From the NCBI GenBank assembly GCA_024760905.1, contig CM045733.1:13682501-13746500 (forward strand): a stretch of DNA of 64,000 nt, read 5' to 3'. Of this stretch, positions 54,735 to 64,000 are shown in pieces; position 1 is the first letter of the stretch, and every line of letters begins with the position of its first letter. Made by a program: the position numbers and the translations under genes. Under the pieces are notes generated by a model. That model searched no databases. It saw only the letters and a program-made list of their open reading frames with translations, and was not told the origin of the DNA. This stretch comes from Plotosus lineatus. Lineage: Eukaryota; Chordata; Actinopteri; Siluriformes; Plotosidae.

Positions 54735-55060
54735 TAAGCAGAGCTGAAAATGCGATTTTCTCTGGGCGTGACGATAGATATGTTAATGCAACAGCACAGG
54801 TAGGAGTGTTATTGGATAATATAAGGAAGGGCAGATTGAAATGTTTTGAGTATGTGCAGAGGAGGGATGAATCTCGGGGAATATTGGAGGAAGACTTGTG
54901 GATAGGACTGCCAGGTATGAGGTGAAGAGGAAGGCCAGGAAGAGATTTATGGATGTGATGAGGTGGACATTCACATGATTGATGTGATGGAAAGAAATGT
55001 AGAAAACAAAGCAAAAACGATGATCTGTTGTGACGACCCGTAAAAAAGAAGAGTCAAAGG
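54735..55060 (+). pseudogene. RTE-like LINE C-terminus, strongly decayed
   Basis: Nucleotide-level echoes of the C-terminal domain ('agattgaaatgttttgagta', 'gtgcagaggagggatgaatc', 'ggaaggccaggaagagattt') and 'gttgtgacgacccgtaaaaa' as 3' end. The frame is lost. Confidence 0.68.
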
Positions 55061-55442
55061 AAGCAGTCTTAAGTACTCTGAACAAAAGTATACACAACAG
55101 CTAAGATTTATACACACTTATATACACATGCTTTAAACATTTTAACTGAATCATTTCAAACACATGTGGTCAGTGATAGAGGACCACAGGGTCCAATGCT
55201 TCAGTAGTGTGTGTGTAACCTCTCTATGCATTCTGTAGTGCCTGTACTGCAATCCCTCTCCTTCACTTCTAAGGTGATGTGTGACGAAAAAATAATCATT
55301 ACCAGCTCCACTGATTTGTTGATTTGACATACTAGGTCGCAAAGTACCAATTGCCCTCTCCTGGATGACTTGTGACATTTGATATGCAGCGATGTATGAG
55401 AAATCAAGAGGATTTAGAGTGGCTTTTTACTGTCCCCAACAA

Positions 55443-55486
<44 letters not shown>

Positions 55487-55512
55487 TAATGATTCTACAC
55501 AGGCAGTATGTA
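55061..55512. other. No gene seen; (GT)n at 55445-55483
   Basis: Unique sequence with one GT array. Confidence 0.5.
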
Positions 55513-55822
55513 GAATTAGGCAGTGTTGGCCTGGTGGTAAAGGTGCTGGATCACTGATCCAAGGTTGGGGGTTCAAGCCTCACTCTCAACAGATTGTCAC
55601 TGTCCCCCCAGTGCACTCACTGGGTTATCAGAGGCTGGCAATGTCCTTCACTGTCTATGGTGTGAGGTTCATGTAAAAGAACCATTGCTGACTTTCAACA
55701 AGAGTAGCTGCATAGCCTGGCGAGCTGTCTACGGTGTACTCTGCCCTCGCCTGGAGTTGGCTGGAATGGGCGCCAGCCTACCCCCGACCCTACTTAGGAT
55801 TAAGCGGTTACAGAAAATGAAT
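55513..55822 (+). mobile_element. SINE-A copy, tail 2
   Basis: 'ggtaaaggtgctggatcact', 'gggggttcaagcctcactct', core, 'cttaggattaagcggttaca'. Nearly full length; part of the core before the tail is shortened. Confidence 0.88.
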
Positions 55823-55879
55823 GAGTGAATGAAGTATGTAGAAATATTAATTAAACTATAAAGTTCAAGAGAAATTCAA

Positions 55880-56215
55880 ATCATTTATTTATTTATTTAT
55901 TTTACGCAACTTAAGGCTAATTAAGGTAATGGGGAAACTGGCGGCCTTCTCGGCTGACTCTGGGCAAAAATGGGGTACACCCTAAATAGCTCAGTAGACC
56001 ATTGCGAGGCCAACACCCATACAACCATTCACACTCACACTCACACCTATGAGAAATCTGGAACAGCTGGTTAGCCTACTTTACATATTTTTGGACAGTG
56101 GGAGGAAACTGGAGCTTCTAGAGGAAACCCACTCAAGCACGGAAAGAACGTGCAACTCCATACAGAAAGCCTGAGCCTGGGAAGTGACCCCAGAACCTTC
56201 TTTGAGTAGAAAATG
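55880..56215 (-). mobile_element. SINE-C copy, diverged
   Basis: 'aaggctaattaaggtaatgg', 'gtagaccattgcgaggccaa' and 'ctagaggaaacccactcaag', then a decayed head. Confidence 0.75.
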
Positions 56216-56720
56216 TTTTTTTTTTTCATATTCAAAACTCAAGTCTACAAACCTATTAGCGGACAAAACTATGACCTACTTATAACCTACGCCATGGGTG
56301 TGGCTTACGCCTTCTGATTTGATCACTCTGGGTTGATAAGGTACTGAAACCTCTGAACTATTAAAGTCAAACATAACAAATATCTTTAGCAGATTTCTCC
56401 TGACAGAATTATGCAGATAGTTGCACTAATACCTTCATTATGTCACGATATTTCAAAACTATGCTGTAATGTCCCGTTACATGGGAAACATCTGACCTGG
56501 CTTTGCTATGATGTGCAATATAAAATATGAATTGTGCACCACAGGACACTGTGTATGTGTATTGACAATACTGCTATGAATTTTATTAGATATTATATTG
56601 GGTACCTTCGACTGGGGGACAGCTGTCATGAAGTTTATTTTGATATGCATTTTTGGCTACAGTCCCGGTTTCTCCGCCATTGCTGGAGAATCCACATAGA
56701 GATGTATTACTATATACATT
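56216..56720. other. No gene seen; unique sequence
   Basis: No repeat or coding match. Confidence 0.5.
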
Positions 56721-56721
56721 C

Positions 56722-56900
56722 ATTTATTTCCTGAACCTATTAATCCTAATTAGAGTCCCGGAGAGGCTGGTGCCCATCTCAGCCAACTCTGGGCGAGGGC
56801 AGAGTACATCCTGGACAACTCGCCAAGGCCATTGCAGGGATGAAACACACTGAATTCTATGCAGTCTTCTCTGGAAGAAAGCCAGTAATTGGGGGGGGCT
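56722..56900 (-). mobile_element. SINE-A copy, head missing, tail 2
   Basis: 'tattaatcctaattagagtc', 'tcagccaactctgggcgagg' and 'cttctctggaagaaagccag'. Confidence 0.78.
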
Positions 56901-57034
56901 TGAAGCCCTGTCCTTGGGACCCCACCATCTTGGCAGGGGTGTCAATAATCATTTCAATAGGTGCAGTTAAATAAATATTACTTGGATATTTTTTAAAGAA
57001 ATGATTACTTTTATTATCCATTTCCAAGCTGCTT

Positions 57035-57167
57035 TCTCCTTTATCAGGGTGGCAGGGAGGTTGGCACCCATCTAGCCTGACTCTGGGAGAAATTATGGGA
57101 CTTGCTGAACAGCTCACAAGACCATTGGGCAGCCAGCATATGCCCACAACTATTCACAAACTCACAC
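57035..57167 (-). mobile_element. SINE-C, part left of a LINE fragment
   Basis: 'ggtggcagggaggttggcac', 'gaacagctcacaagaccatt' and 'aactattcacaaactcacac' in SINE-C antisense order. It continues at 57536. Confidence 0.68.
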
Positions 57168-57535
57168 CTAGAAAGATCCATCATTTTCCTCTGCTTATCT
57201 GAGGTTAGGTCACCGGAGGCAATAGGTCAAGCTGGGAAATCCAGGCATCCCACATTCCAGCAACACTCCCCAGCTTCTGTGTGATTCCATGAGCTTTCCA
57301 TGCCTTGTAGGATATACCATCCCTTCTGCAATCCCAGGGCCTTTGGGGCTTCCTTTCTTTTGGACTTGCCTGGAACAGCTCTAAATGTAAGCGATCAGGA
57401 GGAATTCTAGCTCTCCTGGCACCTTTCAATGTGGAGGAACAGTGGTTCTACCTCAAGCATTCCCAGGATATCCGAGCTTCTCAACCTATTTCTAAGGCTC
57501 AGCCCAGCTGTCACAATTAGGGATAGTCAAGAATA
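57168..57535 (-). pseudogene. Rex3-like LINE 3' end, antisense
   Basis: Plus strand 'ctgcttatctgaggttaggt', 'cctggaacagctctaaatgt' and 'aatgtggaggaacagtggtt' are the antisense of the C-terminal coding and 3' end seen at 53900-54240 in the related family. Highly decayed. Confidence 0.65.
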
Positions 57536-57720
57536 TCCAATTAGTCTAACATGCATGTGGAAGAAAAAAAAAACAAAAACAAAGTACCTAGATGAAACTC
57601 ATGCAGGAACTGGAAGAACATCCGCACAGAAACATCCTTGCCCCAAAAAAAAAAAAAAAAGGACCTTCTTAATGTGAGTTGGAAGTTCTAATAACTGCAC
57701 CACTGTGTTGCTACTTTAAT
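57536..57720 (-). mobile_element. SINE-C, part right of the LINE fragment
   Basis: 'gaaactcatgcaggaactgg' and 'gaacatccgcacagaaacat', then the reversed head 'ctaataactgcaccactgtg'. Interrupted by A-runs. Confidence 0.68.
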
Positions 57721-57784
57721 ATTACTTAAGGAATTAACTACTTTTATAGAAAAATAATTCGTTATTTGATTACATCATCCTACC

Positions 57785-58130
57785 CAGTGAGACAAAGGCT
57801 TTTCCCCTTTTACTCAGGAGTCACCACAGCAAATCATCTGATTGGCACGTTTGATTTGGCAGAGGTTTTTACATCGGATGCCCTTCCTGTCACAACCCTT
57901 TTAGCAAGGGACAGAAACACGCTGACGACTTTGCAGCCTACTCTTTACGAAAGTAAGCAATGGTCCTTTATATGCCTCACACCATAGACAGTGAGAGACA
58001 TGGCCCGCCTTTGATAACCCAGGTAGCTGCATTGGGGGAAGGGGGGTGACAACCTTATGGAAAGTGGGACTCGAACCCCCAACTTTTGGATCAGCGATCC
58101 AGCGCCCTATACCACTAGACCACCACTGCC
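57785..58130 (-). mobile_element. SINE-A copy with RTE-type tail
   Basis: 'ttcccctttta' and 'caccacagcaaatcatctga' (tail 1), 'cggatgcccttcctgtcaca', core, head 'gggactcgaacccccaactt' and 'taccactagaccaccactgc'. Confidence 0.9.
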
Positions 58131-58158
58131 CCCTACCCAGTGAGACAAAGTAGACATA

Positions 58159-58750
58159 CCATATTCAACGTAATAAGCACAATGCTCCAATAAGTCCCCC
58201 CCCCCCATGTTTTTGATCTAACGTCTAATAACCACATATGTGTACTGGGAGCAAAATGGTAGATCAAACTTACCAATTTTATTCGATCAGTCTCTGTAAC
58301 CATAAAATGAGGCATTCACTGCCTGTTAAAGTGAGTTTACACGGTATTTCAAGACCCCCTGCCACTGGGGAATATCTATAATGTTCATCAGTAACAACAC
58401 ATTTAATTGTTCTTCCGTGTTTAAAAAAAAAAAAATAGGAAAATATTTTGCTGTGTTCTCTTGCTAAATGTCGAACAACCGATGAACCATTAGAAAATGT
58501 AAAAGTAGGGAAAAGTAAGGGGGCTTTTATTAAATTGATGCTGTTTTCTGTTTATTTTCAGCTTTCATGTAAGTAGTTTGGTTGATACCACAAAATGAAT
58601 AACACAAATACCAGTGAAACTATTTTATTGTTCTGATATTATTCATGTTTTCCGCCTGAATGGTAATAAGCACTTACCATTCCACGCCACTGGTAACATT
58701 TTAATAAGCGCCCACCCACTACAATTTATCGCTTATCACGTCGAATACAG
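58159..58750. mobile_element. MITE-4: TA-flanked element with ~25-bp TIRs
   Basis: The left end 'ccatattcaacgtaataagc' and the right end reversed 'ctgtattcgacgtgataagc' match except for transitions. TA lies outside each (58157-58158, 58751-58752). The length is 592 bp, with no transposase. Inner 'aataagcgccc' and 'aataagtcccc' copies also mirror each other. Confidence 0.7.
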
Positions 58751-60262
58751 TAATATCATTACTTACTTTGAAGTTGATTATTTTCCTATAACAACATGCA
58801 CCAAAGTGTTTTATTCTTTTTAAATCAAAACAAGGTGGATGGAAGAAAGGATAAGACCTGCAGCACAGAGCAAACAAGCTATTGCACAGATAAAACAAAC
58901 ACAGCAATATAAATACAGTGTCTGAAATAACAACTAAATAAAGTGCATGTGAAAACCATCAGACACAACAATGATTAAACTGCAGTAGGTGAAGACAAAG
59001 GAAATATTAATAAAAAAAAAAAAAAAAAAACGATCATAGTCAGGAACATTTCAGTAAGCATTACACAGAGATCCACATAGATTTGCCCAAAGAATATTCT
59101 TTTCTATTCTATTTTAGTCTCACCTATATCCTTAATTGTATTTCCCAGGTAGTAGCAGGCAGCAGGTTACTGCCGACTTTATTCACAAATTACATCCACA
59201 AAGACTGGATTCACGGTAATTGCATGTCAGAGCTGAAGTCGATGAAATACTGTATTGTGTGTAATAATACTGGAAGAGAAAGAGGTTTAGGACCACAACA
59301 GCACTCACTGGACCATTCAGAAGCTTGTTACTTAAGCCTAGACTGGAGAAAAGCCAAAAACCTCCAACCTGAATTCTCACTTGCAGCTTTTCTATAATAG
59401 TTGTATATCTTTGACCGTTTAAAACCCAAATCTTGCTGTGGGAGTTTCATAAATATTTACACTTTTAAATATGGCTGATGTAGTGGCAGGAGATTATGAC
59501 ACATTTCTACTTGAATCATAATGCTGAGAAAGTGTTCATCTTTCATTTTACAATATAAGTCTGTAGACCAGTGCGGGCTGCATGTAATTCAGAAATATAT
59601 TCACAAGGATTTGTATCCGGCATTATTTAATGGAGCCAAACATAAACATATTTCAGCAAGCGCTTCTATATAAGAGTTTGTAGCACTTTATTTGAAAGAT
59701 GATTATGCAGATTTAGCAGTTATTCCACAACCTCTGATCATATAGGGCTGAAATCACGCTTGAGTGGAATAACTATTTTAGTTTTACCATAAAATACGTT
59801 ACAGGAGAATCGGTGAACATGAACCTCGCCGCTTCACCAGAGGCTTGTTTTTCACAGAAAACCAAACTTCTTCCTCTTCTGTGCGAGTATACGCAGTGTC
59901 TCGGCGGTGCGAGGTAAAAATAACAGAGGTAATAACGGGATGTTGCAATTTATTTTTCATTGGTGCCATGTGAATACTGTACATATGTCTTACCAAGCCT
60001 CTACAATTGGCACGATCCGGCGGTTGGTCTTGCAAATGGTCAGGGGTCTTTTAAAACCCACAACCGACAAAACGGTTGTGTACATATTTTCACTTCCGTA
60101 ATGGATTGCATGATACCGTGCACTGCCAAAAACAGGTTCCTATGTTGTAAACAAAAAGAAAAATGGCTGACACGGCTTGGGTCCGCACCAAAATGTTCAG
60201 AAACTATTCATTCAAAGTTGACTTCGAAATACTAAACATCAACAATGATGGACTTCTTTTTA
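58751..60262. other. No gene seen; long unique sequence
   Basis: A-run at 59011-59030. Frames of up to 104 aa (59083-59397) show no domain. It is one of the longest non-repetitive stretches in the window. Confidence 0.5.
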
Positions 60263-60264
60263 TT

Positions 60265-60512
60265 TTGGCTGTTCCCTTTGTTATTTTTCTCAGGGGTCGC
60301 CACAGCAAATGGTTCACATATTCGATTTGGCATTGGTTTTTATGTCGGATGCCCTTCCTGACACAACCCTTTAGCAAGGGGCGGAAACTCGCTGACGGCT
60401 ATGCAGCTACTCTTGTCGAAAGTCAGCAATGGGGGCAGTGGAGAATGGGACTCGAACGCCCAACCCTGGGATCAGTGATCCAGCGCTTTTTATCACCAGG
60501 CCACCACTGCAC
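60265..60512 (-). mobile_element. SINE-A copy, core deleted, RTE-type tail
   Basis: 'tcaggggtcgccacagcaaa', 'tgcccttcctgacacaaccc', a deletion after 'gaaagtcagcaatggg', then the head 'tgggactcgaacgcccaacc'. Confidence 0.85.
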
Positions 60513-60964
60513 AACCAAAGATGATGGACGTGTGATCAAAACAAGATGCAAGATCTGCTACATGTATATGACACAAATTAGGGAAGAAGCTTCTACATTT
60601 ATTAATAGCTTATGAATTATCAAAATGATGTAATAGTGACAAAATTGAGTTACACATATTAATGTTAGCAATTAGTGAACGTCCCAGTTCAGCCAGTTAA
60701 AGGTTCAAGTTGGTGCTACTGGTGTTCAACATTAATGCTGATTGATGAAACATTGCATGTTGATGTATTAAAAGCATTCCAGCAGTTTTATCAGAACACT
60801 GATGATTATTTGTACACTCGTGCCTCTGTTTTTTCGGATTTCGCTTTAACGTATTTCGGATGCAATGGACAAAATCTGTAGCTTCCAACTAGTCCGGATC
60901 GTCCAGACACGGGCCGTTGTTTCCGAAAGGGATCGCCAGATGACCAGACTGGCTTGAAGAAATC
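60513..60964. other. No gene seen
   Basis: Unique sequence. Confidence 0.5.
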
Positions 60965-60965
60965 G

Positions 60966-61377
60966 TGCGCATTTAAATCTATTCATCTATTTTCAATGCC
61001 ACGTCACTGTGTGTGGCCCAAAGCGGAGAGCCAATTCTTTCTGTATGCAGTTGAGTCCGATACCTTGAAACTCTAATTTTATTGGACTCACACTCCGCAG
61101 TGTTTTTTATGACAGGAAGCGCGTGCCAAGTTTTGGCAATCAGCTGGTCTGCGGATTGAAGTTTTTCCATGTCTGTCCATTTGTGTTTGCTTGCCAGCTG
61201 TGCTTGGCTTTGTGGAAATGAGCCGATCAAAATGAGGGAAATTTATCTCTTTACTCAAAAAATTAGAGTTTGAAGGATTCGGACCCGCCCACATACTGGA
61301 GTACAGAAAGGATTGGCTCTCCGCTGTGTGCCACAGTGACGTGGCGTTGAAAATAGATGTATAGATTTAAATGTGCG
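60966..61377. mobile_element. Foldback element related to the hAT remnant
   Basis: Arms of roughly 120 bp are inverted copies ('ctattttcaatgccacgtca' with 'tgacgtggcgttgaaaatag'; 'agcggagagccaattctttc' with 'gaaaggattggctctccgct'). Both the arms and the centre resemble parts of 62570-62870 ('ctattttcaatgccacctgt', 'gatcagctcatttgcattaa'). It has no coding sequence. Confidence 0.75.
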
Positions 61378-61880
61378 AGATTTATTCATCCGTTTTGGTT
61401 TTATTTGATGGCTATTTTTGTATTTTTATTTAAATGACCCTGATCTTGTGCTGTACATTTACAGAGTATAGGTACAGTATTTACATTTGGAGATTACATA
61501 GTGTGCTTAAGTAAAAGTTTTTCGTGATGTAATCGTTGAAATATATGGAATCGGAAACTTCGGACAATCGGGTACTTCGGACCAGTGTTCCCCCCTATTA
61601 GTCCGTTAAACCAAGGCATGAGTGTATTAACATTTAATGTTTCAAAATAATTAGTTGTGTTTTTAATAACTTAATCTTTAATATTAGAAAATCCAACAAT
61701 ACATAATATATTATACCAACATCTACTGAACTCAAAAGCACAAATCTAATTGATTCAATACTAGATTCGTTTAATAATTCATTGGACTTCAGGGAACTAT
61801 TTTGCGCAATCTCTGGGTCACGCAGCTCATTTTAAGAGGAATGAACTTCAAATTACTAGAGTCATTGACCAGTGAACAAG
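61378..61880. other. No gene seen; AT-rich
   Basis: Unique AT-rich sequence. Confidence 0.5.
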
Positions 61881-61881
61881 C

Positions 61882-62172
61882 AGTGGTGGCCTGTGGTAAA
61901 GTGCGCTGAATGGCTGATTCTAAGGTTGGGGGTTCGAGTCCCACTCTCCACAAGGTTGTCACTGTCCCCCTAGTGCAACGAACTGGGTTATCAAAGGCCG
62001 GCCATGTCTCTCAGTGTCCATGCTGTGAGGTTCATGTGAAAGAACCATTGCTGACTTTCGATAAGAGTAGCTGTATAGCTGTCAGAGTGCTTCAGCCTCT
62101 TGCTAAAGAGTTGTGTCAGGAAGGGTATGTAACGTACATACCTATGCCAAATGATTCGCTGTGGCGACCCCT
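61882..62172 (+). mobile_element. SINE-A copy with RTE-type tail
   Basis: 'gcagtggtggcctgtggtaa', 'gggggttcgagtcccactct', core, 'atgattcgctgtggcgaccc'. Confidence 0.88.
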
Positions 62173-62189
62173 TTTTTCAGGCTTGATCA

Positions 62190-62377
62190 TCATCATTATC
62201 ATTTTCTGTAACTGCTTAAACCTAATTAGGGTTACGGGGAAGCTGGCACCCATCCCAGCCGACCCTGGGCGAGGGCAGAGTACACCCTGGACAGCTTGCC
62301 AGGGCATTGCAGGGCAGAAACACGCTGACGGCTATGCAGCTAGTCTTGACGAAAGTCAGCAATGGTTCTTTTTACAT
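62190..62377 (-). mobile_element. SINE-A copy, head missing, tail 2
   Basis: 'taaacctaattagggttacg', 'cctgggcgagggcagagtac' and 'cagctagtcttgacgaaagt'. It lies tail to tail with the previous copy, each with a different tail. Confidence 0.85.
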
Positions 62378-63118
62378 CAGGGGTCGGGAACCTCTGGCTC
62401 ATGAGCCAGATGTTGCTGTTTTGATGACTGCATCTGGCTCTCAGATAAATCAGGTGGCCTGTATTAACAGAATAACGAATGCATAATTTTGCTGTCCTTT
62501 AAATAAAAATACAGAAAAAAGCCATAAAATAAAACAAAAACACAAATAAACCTCACTTATTTTAATATATAAATCTATTTTCAATGCCACCTGTTGCTGT
62601 GGCGCACAGCAGAGAGCCAGTCCTTCTGTACTCCAGTGTGTGGATGGGTCCGATACCTTGAAATTCTAATTTTCTTGTATTACTGCAACAGCTTGCATGA
62701 GTTGTTTTTGAGTAAAGAGGTAAATTTCCCTCATTTTTGATCAGCTCATTTGCATTAAGCCAAGCACAGCTCGCAAGCAAAACACAAATAGACAGACATG
62801 AATAAACTTCAACCCGCAGACCAGCTGATTGTCAAAACTTGGAACGCGCTTCCTATCACATAAACACTGCAGCGTGTGAGTCCTGCAGTATTGACCATGT
62901 CTGACTCCACATGTGCACTCGAGTGGTCCTTCTCACACCAGAAAAACATCAAGACCAACCTGCGATCACATGTGACAGATGTAACCCTAAACGCCTGCAT
63001 GAAGCTGAACCTCAGCACGTATCAACCAGACCACAAAGCCATCAGCAAAACCATGCAGCACCAGAAGTCGCATTAATTATAAGAAATACTCTTCTTATTA
63101 ATAAATAACTTCGTTATA
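62378..63118 (+). mobile_element. hAT transposon remnant, right end lost
   Basis: The left terminus 'caggggtcgggaacctctgg' is hAT-like. The interior retains a C-terminal transposase piece (next entry). The right end is replaced by an RTE fragment at about 63120. Confidence 0.65.
62876..63076 (+). pseudogene. hAT transposase C-terminal fragment
   Basis: The frame gives 'ALEWSFSHQKNIKTNLRSHV', 'TDVTLNACMKLNLSTYQPDH' and a final KSH. This resembles the dimerisation-domain end of ZBED/GTF2IRD2-like hAT transposases. The catalytic region is missing. Confidence 0.55.
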
Positions 63119-63119
63119 A

Positions 63120-64000
63120 CAATGTTGTTGAGAAGGTCAGAGGGAGCTACATGGGTGTAGAGCAGGGGTGCTCAATCCTGCTCCTGGAGATCTACCTTCC
63201 AGAAGACATTCACTCCAACCCTAATCATGACCACCTAACCATCCAATCATCTAATCAAGACCTGACTGGATCTTGCATGTCACATGGGCTACATTAGGGT
63301 TGGAGATAAAGTCATGTGGAAGGTAGATCTCCAGGAGCAGGATTGAGCACCCCTGGTGTAGAGGGTGCCAAGAGAAGAACTGTGGTATTGCATGAGGAAG
63401 TCTGGAGTGGCAGAGAAGTTTGTTAGAGTGGTGCAGGACATGTATGAGAGATGTAAGACAGTGGTGAGGTGTGCTGTCGGTGTGACCGACAAATTCAAGG
63501 TGGAGGTGGGACTGCATCAAGGGTCAGCTCTGAGCCCCTTCTTGTTTGCTATGGTGATGGACAGGCTGACAGACGAGGTGAAACAAGAATCTCCATGGAC
63601 TATGATGTTTGCAGATGACATCGTGATCTGTAGTGAGAGCAGAGAACAAGTGCAGGAAAATCTAGAGAGGTGGAGGTATGCCCTGGAAAGGAGAGGAATG
63701 AAGGTTAGCCTCAGAAAATCAGAATACATGTGTGTGAATGAGAAGGACCCAGGAGGAACGGTGATGTTACAGGGAGCAGAGATAATGAAGGTGGAGATTT
63801 TAAGTACTTAGGCTTAACAATCCAGAGCAATGGAGAGTGTGGAAAAGAGGTGAAGAAGTGTGTGCAGGCAGGACGGAATGGTTGGAGAAAAGTGTCCGGT
63901 GTGATGTGTGATAGGAGAGTGTCAGCAAGAATGAAGGGAAAAGTGTACAAGACGGCGGTGAGGCCAGCGATGTTGTATGGTTTAGAAACAGTGGCGCTGA
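63120..64000 (+). pseudogene. RTE-like LINE reverse transcriptase, runs off the window
   Basis: The frame at 63365-63811 reads 'VPREELWYCMRKSGVAEKF', 'VGLHQGSALSPFLFAMVMDR' (motif B), 'MMFADDIVICSES' (catalytic DD) and 'MKVSLRKSEYMCVNEKDPGG'. A 2-base loss near 63800 then shifts the frame ('SNGECGKEVKK', 'MLYGLETVAL' continue). A 193-bp MITE (63163-63355) interrupts its start. The family is the same as 43191-43881. RT plus the post-RT region is retained, but 5' truncation removes the endonuclease. Confidence 0.88.
63163..63355. mobile_element. hAT-type MITE with 38-bp perfect TIRs
   Basis: Terminal inverted repeats starting 'caggggtgctcaatcctgct' are perfect over 38 bp at each end. An 8-bp target duplication 'gtgtagag' lies at 63155-63162 and 63356-63363. 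The length is 193 bp and it is non-coding. Eight-base duplications are the hAT hallmark. Confidence 0.93.

Noticed and set aside
59083..59397. Possible exon after an AG acceptor-like site
   Set aside because: 104-aa frame without domain, and no companion exon or consistent splice donor seen.

Overview
This looks like a stretch of teleost fish genome made almost entirely of transposable elements and microsatellites. I found no convincing host protein-coding exon, rRNA gene, functional tRNA gene or CRISPR array. The fish assignment is an inference from the mix: several Tc1/mariner elements with DD34E transposases, RTE/Rex-like LINEs, tRNA-derived SINEs, a gammaretrovirus-like provirus, and long (CA)n, (TA)n and (TTA)n arrays. 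An otophysan such as a catfish is plausible but not proven.

Layout. 0-20 kb: SINE copies (called here SINE-A and SINE-C), two Tc1 elements (1465-2972 on minus; 5480-7322 on plus, carrying a solo LTR), a very long (TA)n at 8471-8659, two TA-flanked non-autonomous elements (10918-11998 and 14633-15164), and a chimeric RTE/Jockey-like insertion bounded by a 12-bp target duplication (17024-18770). 20-27.2 kb: a 7.2-kb provirus on the minus strand, LTR-gag-pol-env remnant-LTR. Its two 442-bp LTRs read as identical, gag is open, an amber codon separates gag from in-frame pol, pol has several breaks and most of env is deleted. 27.2-30.5 kb: a 5'-truncated LINE of restriction-like-endonuclease type on minus. 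31-41 kb: SINE-B and SINE-A copies, two unclassified dispersed repeats (U1, U2), RTE, Rex3-like and zinc-finger LINE fragments, and clustered (CA)n arrays. 41.3-44.2 kb: a nest of insertions (SINE-C, then Tc1, then SINE-B, then RTE). 44.2-52.7 kb: mostly unique sequence, SINEs and microsatellites, with two unique blocks that may be conserved noncoding elements. 52.7-64 kb: Rex3-like LINE pieces, more SINEs, a foldback element, a hAT remnant, and an RTE reverse-transcriptase fragment interrupted by a hAT-type MITE, running off the right edge.

How the parts relate. The elements act on one another rather than forming a cellular pathway. SINE-A occurs with two different 3' ends. One matches the 3' end of the local RTE LINE, which suggests that LINE supplies the retroposition machinery. 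The other is shared with SINE-C. Insertion order can be read from target duplications and nesting: the RTE copy at 43191-43881, the provirus, and the SINE-A at 9048-9388 look youngest. All alignments were made by eye, and repeat boundaries are approximate unless a target duplication is given.
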